In this document: piece after piece, positions 25,379-35,288 of the stretch | How the letters are laid out: each line of letters begins with the position of its first letter | Position numbering within the stretch: position 1 is the stretch's first letter | Source of the DNA: Actinomyces qiguomingii | GTDB lineage: Bacteria > Actinomycetota > Actinomycetes > Actinomycetales > Actinomycetaceae | Assembly: GCF_004102025.1 (NCBI RefSeq) | Contig: NZ_CP025228.1 | Location: 2,666,001-2,730,000, forward strand | Length of the DNA stretch: 64,000 bases | Direction: 5' to 3' | Notes under the pieces: generated by a model | The model's input: the letters and a program-made list of their open reading frames with translations, nothing else | The model's database searches: none | What the model was told of the DNA's origin: nothing | Translations under genes and position numbers: made by a program

Positions 25379-26148
25379 CCCGACACTCCGACATGTGGTC
25401 GGCGCCATCGCTGTTCAGCTCGGAGCCGTCGACGGCGATCGCCGAGACGATCACCTGGGTCCGGCACCCGGCGAGATATCCGAGAGTGTTTTTCCGCGGG
25501 GCCTCGAACGCGGAGCGGCTGGGCACGCTGCACGAGCTCGCGGCCAAAGCGCTTGTCCACTGGCGCTACACCCAACATTTGGCGGAGCTGGCCAGGTGGA
25601 CTGTCGCCTGGGCGGTGGACGCCTCCGGTCTCACGGAGGAGGAGATCTGGCACCGTGTGCGCGCCGAGTACGACCGAGCCCACAGCAAGCATGCGGGGAT
25701 GACCCCGTACCACCCCGACATGTCGGATGACGCTCGGGCGGCGATCCTGAGCGAGGAGGTAGGCGAGGTCGCTCGCGCCCTCACCCCGGACGCCGACACG
25801 CCCACCGGGCACGGCGGCAACCTCGTCGACGAGCTGGTGCAGACCGCGACCATGGCGGTCGCATGGCTGGCCCGTGCCCTGGCCGACCGACCCAAGCCGA
25901 CCGAGGACGGGGACCCCCGCAACTACTGGCAGGCACTTCGCACGCTCCTGCTCGACCACACCCGCACACTGCTGGAGATCTACAGCGGCGGGGTGTGGGA
26001 GTACTACCCAGAGATCAGCGAGCAGGCAGCAGACCAGCTCGCAGCCGAACTCGCCATCTGGCCGCGACGTGAGCCCCCCGCCGAGGTCGAGTGGGCCATG
26101 CGCCAGCTGGCACCCCACCCGCCCACCACTGACCCCGAGGAGAACTGA
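25369..26148 (+). CDS. MazG-like protein
   Basis: A 259-residue protein with a MazG-type central region: LSEEVGEVARALTPDAD gives the EExxE-like metal motif and GNLVDELVQTATMAVAW the second acidic helix. MazG-family enzymes hydrolyse nucleoside triphosphates or (p)ppGpp, and phages often carry them. The flanking N-terminal (~115 residues) and C-terminal parts are not recognised. Two ATGs are possible (25369, 25375); GGGAGAGGGG precedes the first. Confidence 0.7.
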   Translation: MVMTRHSDMWSAPSLFSSEPSTAIAETITWVRHPARYPRVFFRGASNAERLGTLHELAAKALVHWRYTQHLAELARWTVAWAVDASGLTEEEIWHRVRAEYDRAHSKHAGMTPYHPDMSDDARAAILSEEVGEVARALTPDADTPTGHGGNLVDELVQTATMAVAWLARALADRPKPTEDGDPRNYWQALRTLLLDHTRTLLEIYSGGVWEYYPEISEQAADQLAAELAIWPRREPPAEVEWAMRQLAPHPPTTDPEEN

Positions 26149-26150
26149 TC

Positions 26151-26741
26151 ATGACCGAGACCATCATCATCCGCCCCACCCTGGTTACCGATCTGGCCCC
26201 CGGCATGCGCGTCTACGAGCTGGGCAGCCGGGAGATCACGCGCATCAGCCGTGTCGACCCGCTAGGTGACGACGGTCCGTACATCGTCGTGGCCACGCGT
26301 GGCGGGCTGCCGGTCCGGTACCAGGAGTACGCCCGTGTGGGGGTCATCGTCTCTGACCCGGCGCCTGAGCCGGAGCGTCTGCGGGAGCCGGAGCCCCTGT
26401 GGCCGACCGCGACGCTCGTACGCGTCCTGGACGGATGGGCAGAGGAGCCCGGAGACATCGCCGGGCAGATCGCCGTCCGCTACGGCAGCGAGGCCTACTA
26501 CCTGCCAGAGCTCGAGGCCCACGTGTCCGCGAGCCTCTCCTATGACCGGATCGACGACTGGGAGGCCCTGTCCGTCGTCCCCACCGAGGCTATCCGCACG
26601 CTCGCGGCCCGGCTGGACGAGCTCGACGCAGCTGATCCGCGCACCTCGCCGGGCTGCCGGCTCATCGTCCGGGCCATGCGGGTCGCGGAGGCAACCCGGG
26701 CCCTCGTGCAGGTAGCTGACACCGGAGAGGACGCGGACTGA
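26151..26741 (+). CDS. Hypothetical early protein, 196 residues
   Basis: N-terminal beta-rich half ([36 protein letters not shown]) that could be a small barrel. The C-terminal half is helical ([30 protein letters not shown]). Its stop overlaps the start of the phage ssb by one base (TGATG), suggesting coupling to SSB. Otherwise unrecognised. Confidence 0.65.
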   Translation: MTETIIIRPTLVTDLAPGMRVYELGSREITRISRVDPLGDDGPYIVVATRGGLPVRYQEYARVGVIVSDPAPEPERLREPEPLWPTATLVRVLDGWAEEPGDIAGQIAVRYGSEAYYLPELEAHVSASLSYDRIDDWEALSVVPTEAIRTLAARLDELDAADPRTSPGCRLIVRAMRVAEATRALVQVADTGEDAD

Positions 26742-27247
26742 TGGCCGGCGACACTGTCATCACGCTGATCGGCAACCTGACGGGTGATCCGGAGTTGCGG
26801 TTCACGCCGTCGGGGCTGGCGGTCGCCTCGTTCACGATCGCCTCCACCCCGCGCATCTTCGACCGGCAGGCCCAGGAGTGGCGTGACGGGACCACCCTGT
26901 TCATGCGCTGCCAGGTCTGGCGCGACGCCGCCGAAAACTGCGCGGAGACGCTGACCAAGGGCACCCGCGTGATCGCACAGGGCCGCCTGGTGCAGCGCTC
27001 CTACACCACCCGCGAGGGCGAGAACCGCACCGTGGTGGAGCTACAAGTCGACGAGATCGGCCCCTCCCTGCGCTACGCCACAGCCCAGGTCACCCGTACC
27101 CGCCCCGGCCAGGGCGGGCAAACCGCCGGAAATCATGCCAGCCCATATACCAGCAGACACCAACCCCAGCAGCAGCCGGCCCAGGCCGACGACCCCTGGG
27201 ACACCGGCGGCGGCAACACCAGCTTCGGCGACGAGCCCCCGTTCTAA
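26741..27247 (+). CDS. ssb: Phage single-stranded DNA-binding protein
   Basis: A 168-residue SSB that protects single-stranded DNA during phage replication and recombination. The OB fold spans residues ~1-110: [49 protein letters not shown] and [16 protein letters not shown] Gln/Pro/Gly-rich linker ends in the acidic tip FGDEPPF, which recruits partner proteins in known SSBs. This tip is more canonical than that of the chromosomal SSB at 5229-5897. Confidence 0.95.
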   Translation: MAGDTVITLIGNLTGDPELRFTPSGLAVASFTIASTPRIFDRQAQEWRDGTTLFMRCQVWRDAAENCAETLTKGTRVIAQGRLVQRSYTTREGENRTVVELQVDEIGPSLRYATAQVTRTRPGQGGQTAGNHASPYTSRHQPQQQPAQADDPWDTGGGNTSFGDEPPF

Positions 27248-27264
27248 ATCGATCGGAAGACCTC

Positions 27265-27528
27265 ATGACCGCCATCATCGCGAGAGAACTCCTGCATTTC
27301 GCCGTCTACCTCGCAGGCGCCTTCATCACCTACTACATCGTCCAGTCCCTTCTCCTCAGAGAAAGGAAACCCCACATGGCAGACCTCCACCCGCCCGAGC
27401 CCACCAGCCAAGGCCCCGCATACACGGTCGGCCGGGTCATCGGCGGCCTCATCCTCACCGGCCTGGGCGCCGTCCTCCTATCCGCGCTCGCGGCCCTGGT
27501 CATCGTCATCTGGAGGGCCGTCCTATGA
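27265..27528 (+). CDS. Small membrane protein with two helices
   Basis: An 87-residue protein. Helices are at residues ~8-30 (FAVYLAGAFITYYIVQSLLL) and ~60-85 (GGLILTGLGAVLLSALAALV), joined by a short polar loop. An ATG inside the loop, preceded by AGAAAGGAAA, could give a shorter one-helix form of 49 residues. Its stop overlaps the next ATG. The function is unknown. Confidence 0.65.
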   Translation: MTAIIARELLHFAVYLAGAFITYYIVQSLLLRERKPHMADLHPPEPTSQGPAYTVGRVIGGLILTGLGAVLLSALAALVIVIWRAVL

Positions 27529-27869
27529 GCAGTGCCAAACCGGGCCGCTATGTCAAGCGCCCCGTTGTCGTCGAGGCTGTGCAGCTGGACGGCAGCCCGG
27601 AATGCAACGTCATCACTCAAATGTGGGCCGCTGAAACGGGTATGGCCCTGACTCCAACGCCAGACGGCTACCTAGTCGTCGAGACGCTGGAGGGCAATAT
27701 GCTGGCCAGCCCCGGAGACTGGCTGATAAAGGGCGTCAAAGACGAGCTGTACCCGTGCAAGCCCGACATTTTTGAGGCCACGTACCAGCCTGCCCCGTCT
27801 CGTCGCCGGCGGCGTCGCCGACGGGGGCGTGGCGGTCGAAAACGCGCCACCCCGTCCCAAGAGGCTTGA
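27525..27869 (+). CDS. Conserved phage protein (GDWLIKG...KPDIFEATY family)
   Basis: A 114-residue protein. The core GDWLIKGVKDELYPCKPDIF followed by EATY is a very widespread phage motif of unknown function. The N-terminus (VKRPVVVEAVQLDG) is the usual start of this family. The C-terminus carries a basic extension (RRRRRRRRGRGGRKR) not typical of the family, which may bind nucleic acid. ATG 27525 overlaps the preceding stop. Confidence 0.8.
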   Translation: MSSAKPGRYVKRPVVVEAVQLDGSPECNVITQMWAAETGMALTPTPDGYLVVETLEGNMLASPGDWLIKGVKDELYPCKPDIFEATYQPAPSRRRRRRRRGRGGRKRATPSQEA

Positions 27870-27964
27870 CCAATGCCCTCAGCCTGCATCCGGAGCCCGC
27901 CCGCGTGCGGCCTCGCGCATTCCGCTCTTCATCCTTCGCCCGTCTAGTTTGAGAGGACCCGCCT

Positions 27965-29366
27965 GTGGCCTGGCTGCGCATGTCCGACACCGCCGCGATG
28001 CACCCCATCGTCCTGGCGGTAGCCGAACACCCGGACGCCACGGAGTCCTCCATCGACGAGGTCTTCGGATTCATGAGCCGCCTGGCGACTATGAGCGCCC
28101 AGTACCTGACCGATTACGTGGTCATGTTCTCAACCTGCATTCAGGTCGCCGGCTCGCGCTCGCGGGCTGAGCGTCTGCTGGACATGGCACAGTTCGCAGG
28201 CTACGGGCAGCTGGAGACCGACTCGGAGTCGGGCAGAAGACTGTTCCGGCTGATCGACGACCCGGAGTTCTTCCATCTCAAGACCGCCGAGGAGGTCGCG
28301 TGGGAACGGGAGCGGAAGAACAACAACAGCAACTACGCCGATCACGGTCCCGGTCCGTCACCGGGACGGCGACGCTTGCCGGTACTGCGGCAAAGTTGTC
28401 AACTGGCGTGACCGCAAGGGCGGCAAGGGTGGTACCTACGACCATCGTCTGCCTGGCCATGCCGGCTCGTGGCAGACCGAGGTAGTCGCGTGCACCTCGT
28501 GCAACTCCATACGAGGTAACGCCTCCAAGGGGCTGAAGGGAGAAGAGGCGATGCGGGCGGCCGACCGCGTCCTGCCTCTGCTGCCTCCCCCGGCTCGCCC
28601 TTACTACAGTCCCCGGACTCGGGAGTGGCTCAACGAGCACGCCGAGATCCTGGCCCTGTACCAGATGGTGCCTCCGGAGCTTGCTCCGGCAGGAACAAAA
28701 ACTCTGCGTGCCGGCACCGTTGTGTCCCGGCCTCCTGCGCAGTCTTCGTCGGTCGGCGCGTCCGCGGGTAGCCACGCTTCGGCGTGTGACCCCGGCGCCG
28801 GCGCTAGCGCACGCCCCGGCTCCCAGCCGGGCAGCGTGCCGTCGTCCACACCGGCTGGTGACCCCGGCAGCACTGATCACGCTGCGTCCGCGGGTATCCC
28901 AGAGTCTGGGCCTGCTCCATCCGGGTCGGTCGGCGCGTCCGCGGGTAGCCACGCTTCGGCGTGTGACCCCGGCGCCGCCCGCCCGGGGAGGGCAGCTCAT
29001 CCGGCGATGGACACCGACGAGGCCCTGCCGCAGGAGCCAGACACGCCGGAGGCCGGTATCAGTAGATCTAAGCAGATCCCAGCAGATCCGCCGGGTCCGG
29101 AATCTGGATATGCCGGGTCGGGTAGGGACGGGACGGGCCGGGCAGAGTCGGGACCGGCAGGGCCGGGCTGTGCCGGTCCTGGCAGGGCTGGGCCGGGGTG
29201 GGCCGGAGACGGGACTGGCCGGGAGGCGCACTCCGTCGCACGCAGCGGATCCCTCCCACAGCTGTCTCCGGCTCCCGCATACGCAAGCGCGGGAAGGGAG
29301 TCAGACGACGATGACCACATGCGTATCCGGGTGCGTAATCCGTGGCATGCACGCGCCGGACTGTGA
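27965..29366 (+). pseudogene. HNH-motif protein with low-complexity tail, frameshifted in copy 1
   Basis: Reconstructed length is 466 residues after removing one C at 28338-28339; copy 2 lacks that C. Residues ~1-110 resemble a replication-type winged-helix region (AEHPDATESSIDEVFGFMSR). An HNH-like zinc site follows (CRYCGKVVNW, TYDHRLPG, ACTSCNSIRGNAS). The C-terminal ~220 residues are low-complexity Gly/Ser/Ala/Pro with a duplicated SVGASAGSHASACDPGA and a DGTGR-rich run. Similar HNH/low-complexity proteins occur in actinophages after ssb; a replication role is inferred from position. GTG start at 27965. Confidence 0.7.
28748..28977. repeat. 53-bp direct repeat pair inside the HNH/low-complexity gene
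   Basis: Exact copies at 28748-28800 and 28925-28977, 177 bp (59 codons) apart, so both encode the same peptide SVGASAGSHASACDPGA in frame. Recombination between them would delete 59 codons without a frameshift. Confidence 0.9.
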
Positions 29367-30105
29367 CGGCACCGCCACGGACCGGGCGGGCCAGGTGGTG
29401 GAGTGCCGGGGGTGCCTGCCACGTCCGGCTGAGGACGGCGCCTGTCTGTGCTCGTGGTGTGTGGGCCGCCTGACCTCGACGGTGGCGGGCCTGCCGGGCC
29501 TGGTGGATCACCTGCACGAGATGGCTGCCCCGTCGGTGTCTTCGCCGTCGGGCCACACCGACACCGGCAGCTCGGGGGCGCGTCCGGGTGAGGGCATGCT
29601 CTACCCGGCTCCGCTGGTCGCCGTGGATGACCTGCACGCCATGGTCGCCTCCTGGTGTGGTGAGGTGGCCGCCGAGCGTAGCGTGACTGCTCCTGCGGCT
29701 GGGCTGACGCGTTGGACCGAGCCGGACGCCGACGGCGATGCCGAGCCCATCGGCCCCACCACGCCCGACGCCACGGCATCGTTGGTGGAGTGGCTGGCCC
29801 CGCACCTGGACTGGGTCACCGCCCAGCCCTGGGCCGGGGATCTCCTGTCGGATCTGGCTACGGCGTCTGCTCGGGCGCTGGCCCGGTGGCCCATGGCCGA
29901 GCCCGAGCGTCGGGTCACGAACGTGCGCTGCCCGCACTGCGGCTGCCTGTCGCTGGTGGTGATCCCGCCCTCGACGGCGGGCGCGTCCACGACCGTGCGG
30001 TGCACCCTGCCTGCCTGCGGGCAGGCGCTAGGCGAGGAGGACTGGCAGCACACCCGTGCCCTGGCTCTGGCCCGAGCCCAAACCGCCGCGGAGGCGGCCT
30101 CGTGA
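29311..30105 (+). CDS. Cys-rich early protein, possible zinc-binding
   Basis: A 264-residue protein. The N-terminus holds a Cys cluster (TTCVSGCVIRGMHAPDC, VECRGCLPRP, CLCSWCVGRL) and the C-terminus a classic zinc ribbon (VRCPHCGCLSLVVI ... VRCTLPACGQALG). Such proteins often bind DNA. The start overlaps the end of the preceding gene by 56 bp but has GGAAGGGAG upstream. It overlaps the following HTH gene by 4 bp. The function is not recognised. Confidence 0.7.
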   Translation: MTTCVSGCVIRGMHAPDCDGTATDRAGQVVECRGCLPRPAEDGACLCSWCVGRLTSTVAGLPGLVDHLHEMAAPSVSSPSGHTDTGSSGARPGEGMLYPAPLVAVDDLHAMVASWCGEVAAERSVTAPAAGLTRWTEPDADGDAEPIGPTTPDATASLVEWLAPHLDWVTAQPWAGDLLSDLATASARALARWPMAEPERRVTNVRCPHCGCLSLVVIPPSTAGASTTVRCTLPACGQALGEEDWQHTRALALARAQTAAEAAS

Positions 30106-30404
30106 CCGGCGTGGTCGGCCCGGACGGCACCGAGTGGATCCCCACCATCGTGGCACTGGACCGGGTGCCGGGGTTGTCTGGGTGGACGCTGCGGTCGTGG
30201 ATCAGGCGGGAGCAGGTGCGCTCTCAGCGGGTGGGGCGGCAGGTGTGGGTGGCCTGGGGGGATGTACTGGAGGTGGAGGCTGCTGCGCACATGGTGGGGT
30301 GGCGGCGTGGTCGGCGCGCCCAGCCTGCTGGTGGTGTTGGACAGACGGCAGATCAGATTGCACAATTGGGTGCAGCGGGACACGTGCGCCCTGATCAGTG
30401 TTGA
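30102..30404 (+). CDS. Small HTH protein
   Basis: A 100-residue protein. The segment VALDRVPGLSGWTLRSWIRR, followed by SQRVGRQVWVAWGDVLEVEA, is a MerR/excisionase-type winged helix. It is the last gene before the packaging module and could regulate late genes or be part of the preceding zinc-ribbon unit. GTG start overlaps the preceding stop. Confidence 0.65.
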   Translation: MTGVVGPDGTEWIPTIVALDRVPGLSGWTLRSWIRREQVRSQRVGRQVWVAWGDVLEVEAAAHMVGWRRGRRAQPAGGVGQTADQIAQLGAAGHVRPDQC

Positions 30405-30421
30405 GAGGTCTGGTGGTGTGA

Positions 30422-30662
30422 GTGTCCCGGACTGGTAATCGCCGCTATCGCGCGAACCGGCGCGAAGCTGCTCGCGATCTCGGACGTGTGCTGGATCTGC
30501 GGGCGACCTGGCGCGGACACCGCGGATCACGTCGTTCCAGCCGCGTTTGGTGGTGGCGACGAGCTGGAGAATCTTCGCCCGGCTCATCGCTCGTGCAATG
30601 CTTCTCGTGGGATCGGGAAGCGGGATCTTCGGCGGCCGTTCCGGACCTCCCGGATCTGGTAA
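30422..30662 (+). pseudogene. HNH endonuclease beside terminase, frameshifted
   Basis: Reconstructed to 79 residues by removing the G at about 30467 (reading [18 protein letters not shown]). It then shows the HNH fold: CWICG and [17 protein letters not shown], then [12 protein letters not shown]. Small HNH proteins next to the terminase genes of cos-type siphoviruses work with terminase in genome packaging. As sequenced, the frame leaves the HNH reading after ~15 codons. Confidence 0.75.
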
Positions 30663-30900
30663 GGCTACCCTAAGGCGGCCGGGCGGTCCGTCGGGAGGGG
30701 GATGACCCCTCGGCCCAGCCGGTAGCAGGCCCGGCAATGCTACCAATCTCCCCCCGACCCTGGTTTCCATCCCCCCGACCGTTTTCCCGGGTTTCGGCGT
30801 TTTCGTTGGTATTTCGCCGTTTTCCCGGCGCATGTGGCCGTGGTGGCCGTTCTCGGCTGCTCCTGGCGTCGGGCTAGCGGAATCGGGGTGGTGATGGGCG
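30663..30900. other. Candidate cos region between HNH and terminase genes
   Basis: Non-coding 238 bp. It holds an inverted repeat GGTAGCA (30721-30727)/TGCTACC (30738-30744), two CCCCCCGACC stretches (about 30751 and 30771) and two direct copies of CCGTTTTCCCGG (30779-30790, 30817-30828). In HNH-terminase phages the cos and terminase-binding sites usually lie here. The nick site cannot be read from sequence alone. Confidence 0.45.
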
Positions 30901-31122
30901 GTGTCTCGGTCGTTTGAGTCGGCTGTGCGGTCGGGGAATCGGCTGCGTGTGCTGCGGGCTCAGCGGCGTCGTCTGGCTGAGGAGCTGGACCTGATCAAGC
31001 CGGGCACGAACCCGGCGGGCGTGGCGACGATCAGCCGCCAGCTGTCCGCCGTGATGGACAAGATCGCAGCCCTTGAAGCGTCGGAGGGTGCCGGCCAGAA
31101 GGCGGTGAGCCAGTCCCCTTGA
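30901..31122 (+). CDS. Small protein in the terminase small-subunit position
   Basis: A 73-residue protein starting VSRSFESAVRSGNRLRVLRA. It is largely helical, with AEELDLIKPGTNPAGVATIS and ISRQLSAVMDKIAALEASEG. It lies directly before terL, and its TGA overlaps the TTG of terL. Position suggests the small terminase subunit or a DNA-binding packaging accessory; no motif proves it. GTG start. Confidence 0.65.
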   Translation: MSRSFESAVRSGNRLRVLRAQRRRLAEELDLIKPGTNPAGVATISRQLSAVMDKIAALEASEGAGQKAVSQSP

Positions 31123-32569
31123 CGAACTCGCTGCCCGGCGCCGTGATCGGCGCCCAGACTCCCCGGCTGAGGGTCGCCGCCGACGGGGCGTCCCGCCTGG
31201 ACGGGGCTGACGCCGCCGACATCGCCGCCGCCTACGGGCTGGAACTGGACGACTGGCAGGCCATGGTCCTGTCCGACTGGCTCGCGACCGAGCCCAACGG
31301 CCTGTGGACTCACTCCCGCTGCGGCCTGTCCGTCCCTCGTCAGAACGGCAAGAACGCCGTGATCGAGGCCCGGGAGCTGTACGGCATGGCCGTGATCGGG
31401 GAAGCGTTTCCTGCACACCGCGCACGAGGTCAAGACCGCCCGCAAGGCGTTCCGCCGCCTGCTGACCTTCTTCGACAACCCCCGCAAGTACCCGGACCTG
31501 GCTGCCAAGGTCGTGGAGATCCGCCGCACGAACGGCCAGGAGGCCATCGTGCTCGACAACGGCCGGCAGCGTGGAGTTCGTGGCCCGCTCGAAGGGCTCC
31601 GCCCGCGGGTTCACGGTGGACACGATCGTGGCGGACGAGGCGCAGGACTTCGGCGAGGACGCCATGGAGGCCCTGCGGTCCACGAACGCGGCCGGCCCCC
31701 AGCAGAACCCACAGCTGATCCTCACCGGCACGCCGCCCGGCCCGAAGGCTGATGGCGAGATCTTCCGCCGCTTCCGCGCATCGGCCCTGTCCGGGTCCTC
31801 CGACCACGACCTGTTGGGCCGAGTGGTCCGCCCCCAACGACGCCGACTACGACGACGAGAAGACCTGGGCGACCGCCAACCCCGGCTACGGCATCCGCAT
31901 CAGCCGCGACACCATCATGGGACGAGCGCGGCGACCTGTCCGAAGAGGGCTTCGCCCGAGAGCGCCTGGGCATGTGGGACGAGGTCTCAACCAACGCCGT
32001 CATCGACCGCCGGCTACTGGCTCCGCTGCGCGGACATGGCCTCCAACCCTCGGTGACCGGCTCGCCCTCGCCGTGGACGTGCAGCCGGGCCGGCGAATCC
32101 GGGTCAGTGGCCGTCGCCGGCCAACGCTCGGACGGCCGCTGGCACGTTGAGGTGATCGACAACCGCAACAACGTCGGCTGGATTCGTCGACCGGGTAGCC
32201 GGCATCTACGCACGCCAGCGCATCCGCACGGTCGTGATCGGACAAGCGCGGCCCCGCCGCATCCCTGGTCGAGCCCCCTGCAGAAGAAGGGGCTGAAAGT
32301 CACTACCACGGGACGCCGCCGAGATGGCCGCCGCCTGCGGCTCCTTCTACGACGCCGTCATGGAGGACACTCTCCGCCACCTGGACACTCCCGTGCTCAA
32401 CTCGGCGCTCGCGGTGGCCCGGAAGCGGTCGCTCGGTGATGCGTGGGCGTGGCATCGGAAGAACGCGGCAGCGGATATCACGCCGCTGGTGGCCTGCACC
32501 CTGGCCCTGCATGGGGCCATGTCTGACCGGATCTCCCAGCGCCGCTCGAACCGCGCAACATTCGTTTGA
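31119..32569 (+). pseudogene. terL: Terminase large subunit, eleven +1 frameshifts
   Basis: Motor ATPase/nuclease for DNA packaging. Piecing the frames together gives 479 residues. Walker A is SVPRQNGKN; Walker B is IVADEAQD; the C-terminal nuclease part has LALAVDVQPGR and VVID. The frame moves +1 near 31410, 31563, 31817, 31920, 32011, 32048, 32092, 32182, 32240, 32276 and 32311; all other residues read as a normal terminase. Each shift is a single extra base, often next to a short G or C run. Either the sequence has insertion errors or this copy is dead. TTG start at 31119 overlaps the preceding stop. Confidence 0.85.
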
Positions 32570-32595
32570 GTCTGAGGGGCTGGTGGTGTCGTGTG

Positions 32596-33988
32596 ATGGA
32601 TGAGGCCCAGATCCGCGAGAGCATCACCCAGATGCTCACGGTCCGCCGCCGGGACCTGGCCGAGTGCGAGAATCTGCGCCGGTGGCTTACCGGGCAGGCG
32701 GGCACACCCGAGGTGCCCAAGGGCGCCGAGTCGGAGATCAAGCACTTGGCGGTGGTCGCTAAGCGCAACGTGATCGGCATGGTTGTGGACACCTTCGCCC
32801 AGAACCTGGGAGTGGTGGGCTACCGGGCTGCGGACAAGGCTGCGGACGCGGCCGGCTGGGACCTCTGGCAGCGCGCCCGCATGGACGCCCGCCAGGACGA
32901 GGTCCACCGCCCCGCCCTGGTCTACGGCCTTTCCTACCTGGTGCTGCGCCCGCTCATGGACGACGGCCCGGTCGAGTGGCTGCCCCGCTCGCCTCGCCAG
33001 CTCGTGGCCCTCTACGCGCACGACGACGTGTCCCCGTTCCCGGTGTGCGCTATGGAAGTGTGGGTCCAGACTGTCGGCGGAGTGAAGCGCTTGCGGGGCG
33101 CCCTGATGGATGACGAGTGGGTCTACCCGCTCGACCTCGGCACCGTCGCAGACCTTGCCCGCACGAAGACCGCGTCCCTGTCTCACGTGGCTGCAGCCGC
33201 CGTCATCGACGACGAGGCCGCCTTCCCGCACCGCGCCACCTACGACGGCACCCCGGTGTGCCCGGTGGTGCGGTTCGTCAACGGCGGGGACGCCGACTCC
33301 GGCCCGATCGGTGAGGTCGCCCCGCTGATCGCCTCACAGCGCGCCCTGAACGAGGTCAACTTCGATCGGCACATCGTCTCCCGCTTCGGGCGCATTCCCT
33401 CAAAAGGTCATTAGCGGCTGGACCGCCGGCGAGAACGAAGTCCTCAAGGCATCTTCCTCCCGCGTGTGGACCTTCGAGGACACCGACGTGAAGGCAACAG
33501 CCCTGCCAGCAGCCAGCGTCGAGCCCTACAACGCCGTGCTCCGGGAAATCGTCGAGCACATCGCCCAGGTCGCCCAGATCTCGCCCGCACAGATCACCGG
33601 CCAGATGGCGAACCTGTCCGCCGAGGCCCTGTGGGCCGCTGAGACCGCCCAGCAGCGCAAGCTCGACGCCAAGCGCCGTGCCTTCGGCGAGTCCTGGGAA
33701 CTGGCACTGCACCTCGCCGTCGAGACCACCTCCGGTCAGGGAACCGTCCCGCACGGCGCCGAGGTCATCTGGCGCGACACCGAGGCGCGCTCCTTCGGCG
33801 GGATCATCGACGGCATCACCAAGCTTTCCTCCCAGGGCGTCCCCATCGACCTCCTGATGCCACTCGTGCCCGGTATGACCCAGCAGCAGGTCAAGGCCAT
33901 CCGCGACCGCCTCGACGTCGACCACACCCCCGACGGCATCACCGCGCTCGCGGCGCCGCCCATGCTGGCGGGCACCGGTAAGGAGTAG
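32596..33988 (+). pseudogene. Portal protein (SPP1 gp6-like), one frameshift
   Basis: Reconstructed length is 463 residues. The portal ring forms the DNA channel at the capsid vertex. Typical stretches are AVVAKRNVIGMVVDTFAQNL, RQDEVHRPALVYGLSYLV and, after the shift, RIPQKVISGWTAGE and AQISPAQITGQMANLSAEAL. One extra C at 33397-33399 breaks the frame. ATG 32596 is preceded by a GTG codon, and TTG 32566 overlaps the terL stop; the true start is uncertain. Order terL-portal-MuF is standard. Confidence 0.85.
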
Positions 33989-33994
33989 TGGGCC

Positions 33995-35160
33995 GTGGCG
34001 CTGTATCGTCGCCCGGCGCGGTTGACGGCTGAGCTTGTGCAGGCCGGGCATGAACGGGCGCTGAATGAGCTTCTGGTGGAGTTCAACCGGCAGATGGACG
34101 TCACCTGGCAGTTGCTGGACCTGGACCGTCTGGACCAGACGCGGGCCGACTGGTTGCGGCATGCTGTGGAGGTGGTCTCGTCCCATCAGGAGAAGGCCGC
34201 CGACATCGCCGCCGAGTTCTGCCAGGACTGGTCACGCCTGTTCACCGGCCAGGGCATGACTATTCTCCGGCCCGGTCTGCAGGCGGACGTGGTCATCCGG
34301 GAGATCGAGACCGCCCTGGACGCGCTTGGCCCCGCCGGCGTTAAGCAGCGCATCCGCGACGGGATCTCTCCCGAGGCCGCGATGCGGGGACGCTTCCAAG
34401 GCGGTCAAGGCCGCCGGCGAACTTCGGGTACGGGACGCGGACCGGCAGACGGTCATGCAATCTGCCGCAGCAGACCCACGGGCCACGGGTTGGCGGCGCA
34501 TCAGCCACGGCGGTTGCAAGTTCTGCAACATGCTGGCCGGCCGTGGCGAGGTCTACGGCGCAGACTCGGTCCGCTTCGCCGCCCACGACCACTGCAAGTG
34601 CACCGCCGCCCCCGCCTACGGCGGTCAGGAGGTTAACGTCCACCAGTACACGGCCTCCAAGCGGAAGATCTCCGAGGCCCAGCGGCGCCCAACTCAAGGC
34701 GTACCTGGACGGTCTGGAAGACGACGGACTCACACCGAAGGCGGCAATAGTCCCGCGGGTTACCGTCCCTGGGGCTGTGACCGTCCCTGATGGGCTCGAC
34801 GTCGCAGCACATGAGCTACGCACCGCGGACACCCTTGCCGAGCACGGTTACAACATAGTGTTCCGCATGATTGACAACACCCCAGGGGTGAAGAACCCTG
34901 ATGTTGAGATCGACGGCGTTGTCTGGGAGTTCAAGAGCCCTGAGGGAAGCTCTGAGAAGAGCACGATTGCAGACCAGTTCAAGAAGGCGCGGAGACAAGC
35001 CGACAGAATGGCAATCGACCTGCGACGCTGTGGACTCAATGACTCGGTCGCGAAATCACAGATCGCGAGACGGTTCAAGGGACAGTCGCGGCTAGTAGAG
35101 GTTCTGGTAATCGATCACGACAGTGTAGTGACTCGTCACGCGAAGTCAGCTATCCTGTAG
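33995..35160 (+). pseudogene. MuF head-morphogenesis protein fused to a CdiA-like nuclease toxin domain, two frameshifts
   Basis: Reconstructed length is 387 residues after removing one G at 34386-34389 and one at about 34684. Residues ~1-225 are a minor head protein of the MuF/SPP1 gp7 type, ending with HGGCKFCNMLAGRGEVYG and HDHCKCTAAPAYGG. The last ~130 residues (from LRTADTLAEHGYNIVF) look like the C-terminal tRNA-nuclease module of CdiA toxins, with PD-(D/E)xK-like residues in NPDVEIDGVVWEFKSPEG (Asp, Glu-x-Lys). That part is less GC-rich than the rest. A MuF toxin could be injected with phage DNA or packed in virions. I see no immunity gene next to it. Confidence 0.75.
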
Positions 35161-35258
35161 GTGAAGGCGGCAGGCGTCCCACCATGGCACGATTTCCCGT
35201 GCTGCGGGTAGCCCAGCCGCCTTCGTCATACCCTCGCAAACGTTGCCCATATCTGCTC

Positions 35259-35288
35259 AACCCTCGGCCGTTTTTTCGGACGAGGGTT
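35259..35288 (+). terminator. Hairpin after the MuF-toxin gene
   Basis: Arms AACCCTCG (35259-35266) and CGAGGGTT (35281-35288), with a T-rich loop and a short inner CCG/CGG pairing, then TTCTC. It lies in the 158-bp gap between the toxin tail and the scaffold gene, so it may separate or attenuate their transcription. Confidence 0.6.

Noticed and set aside
28748..28977. CRISPR-like spaced repeat
   Set aside because: Only two copies of a 53-bp unit, 124 bp apart, in frame within a coding region; no array or cas genes.
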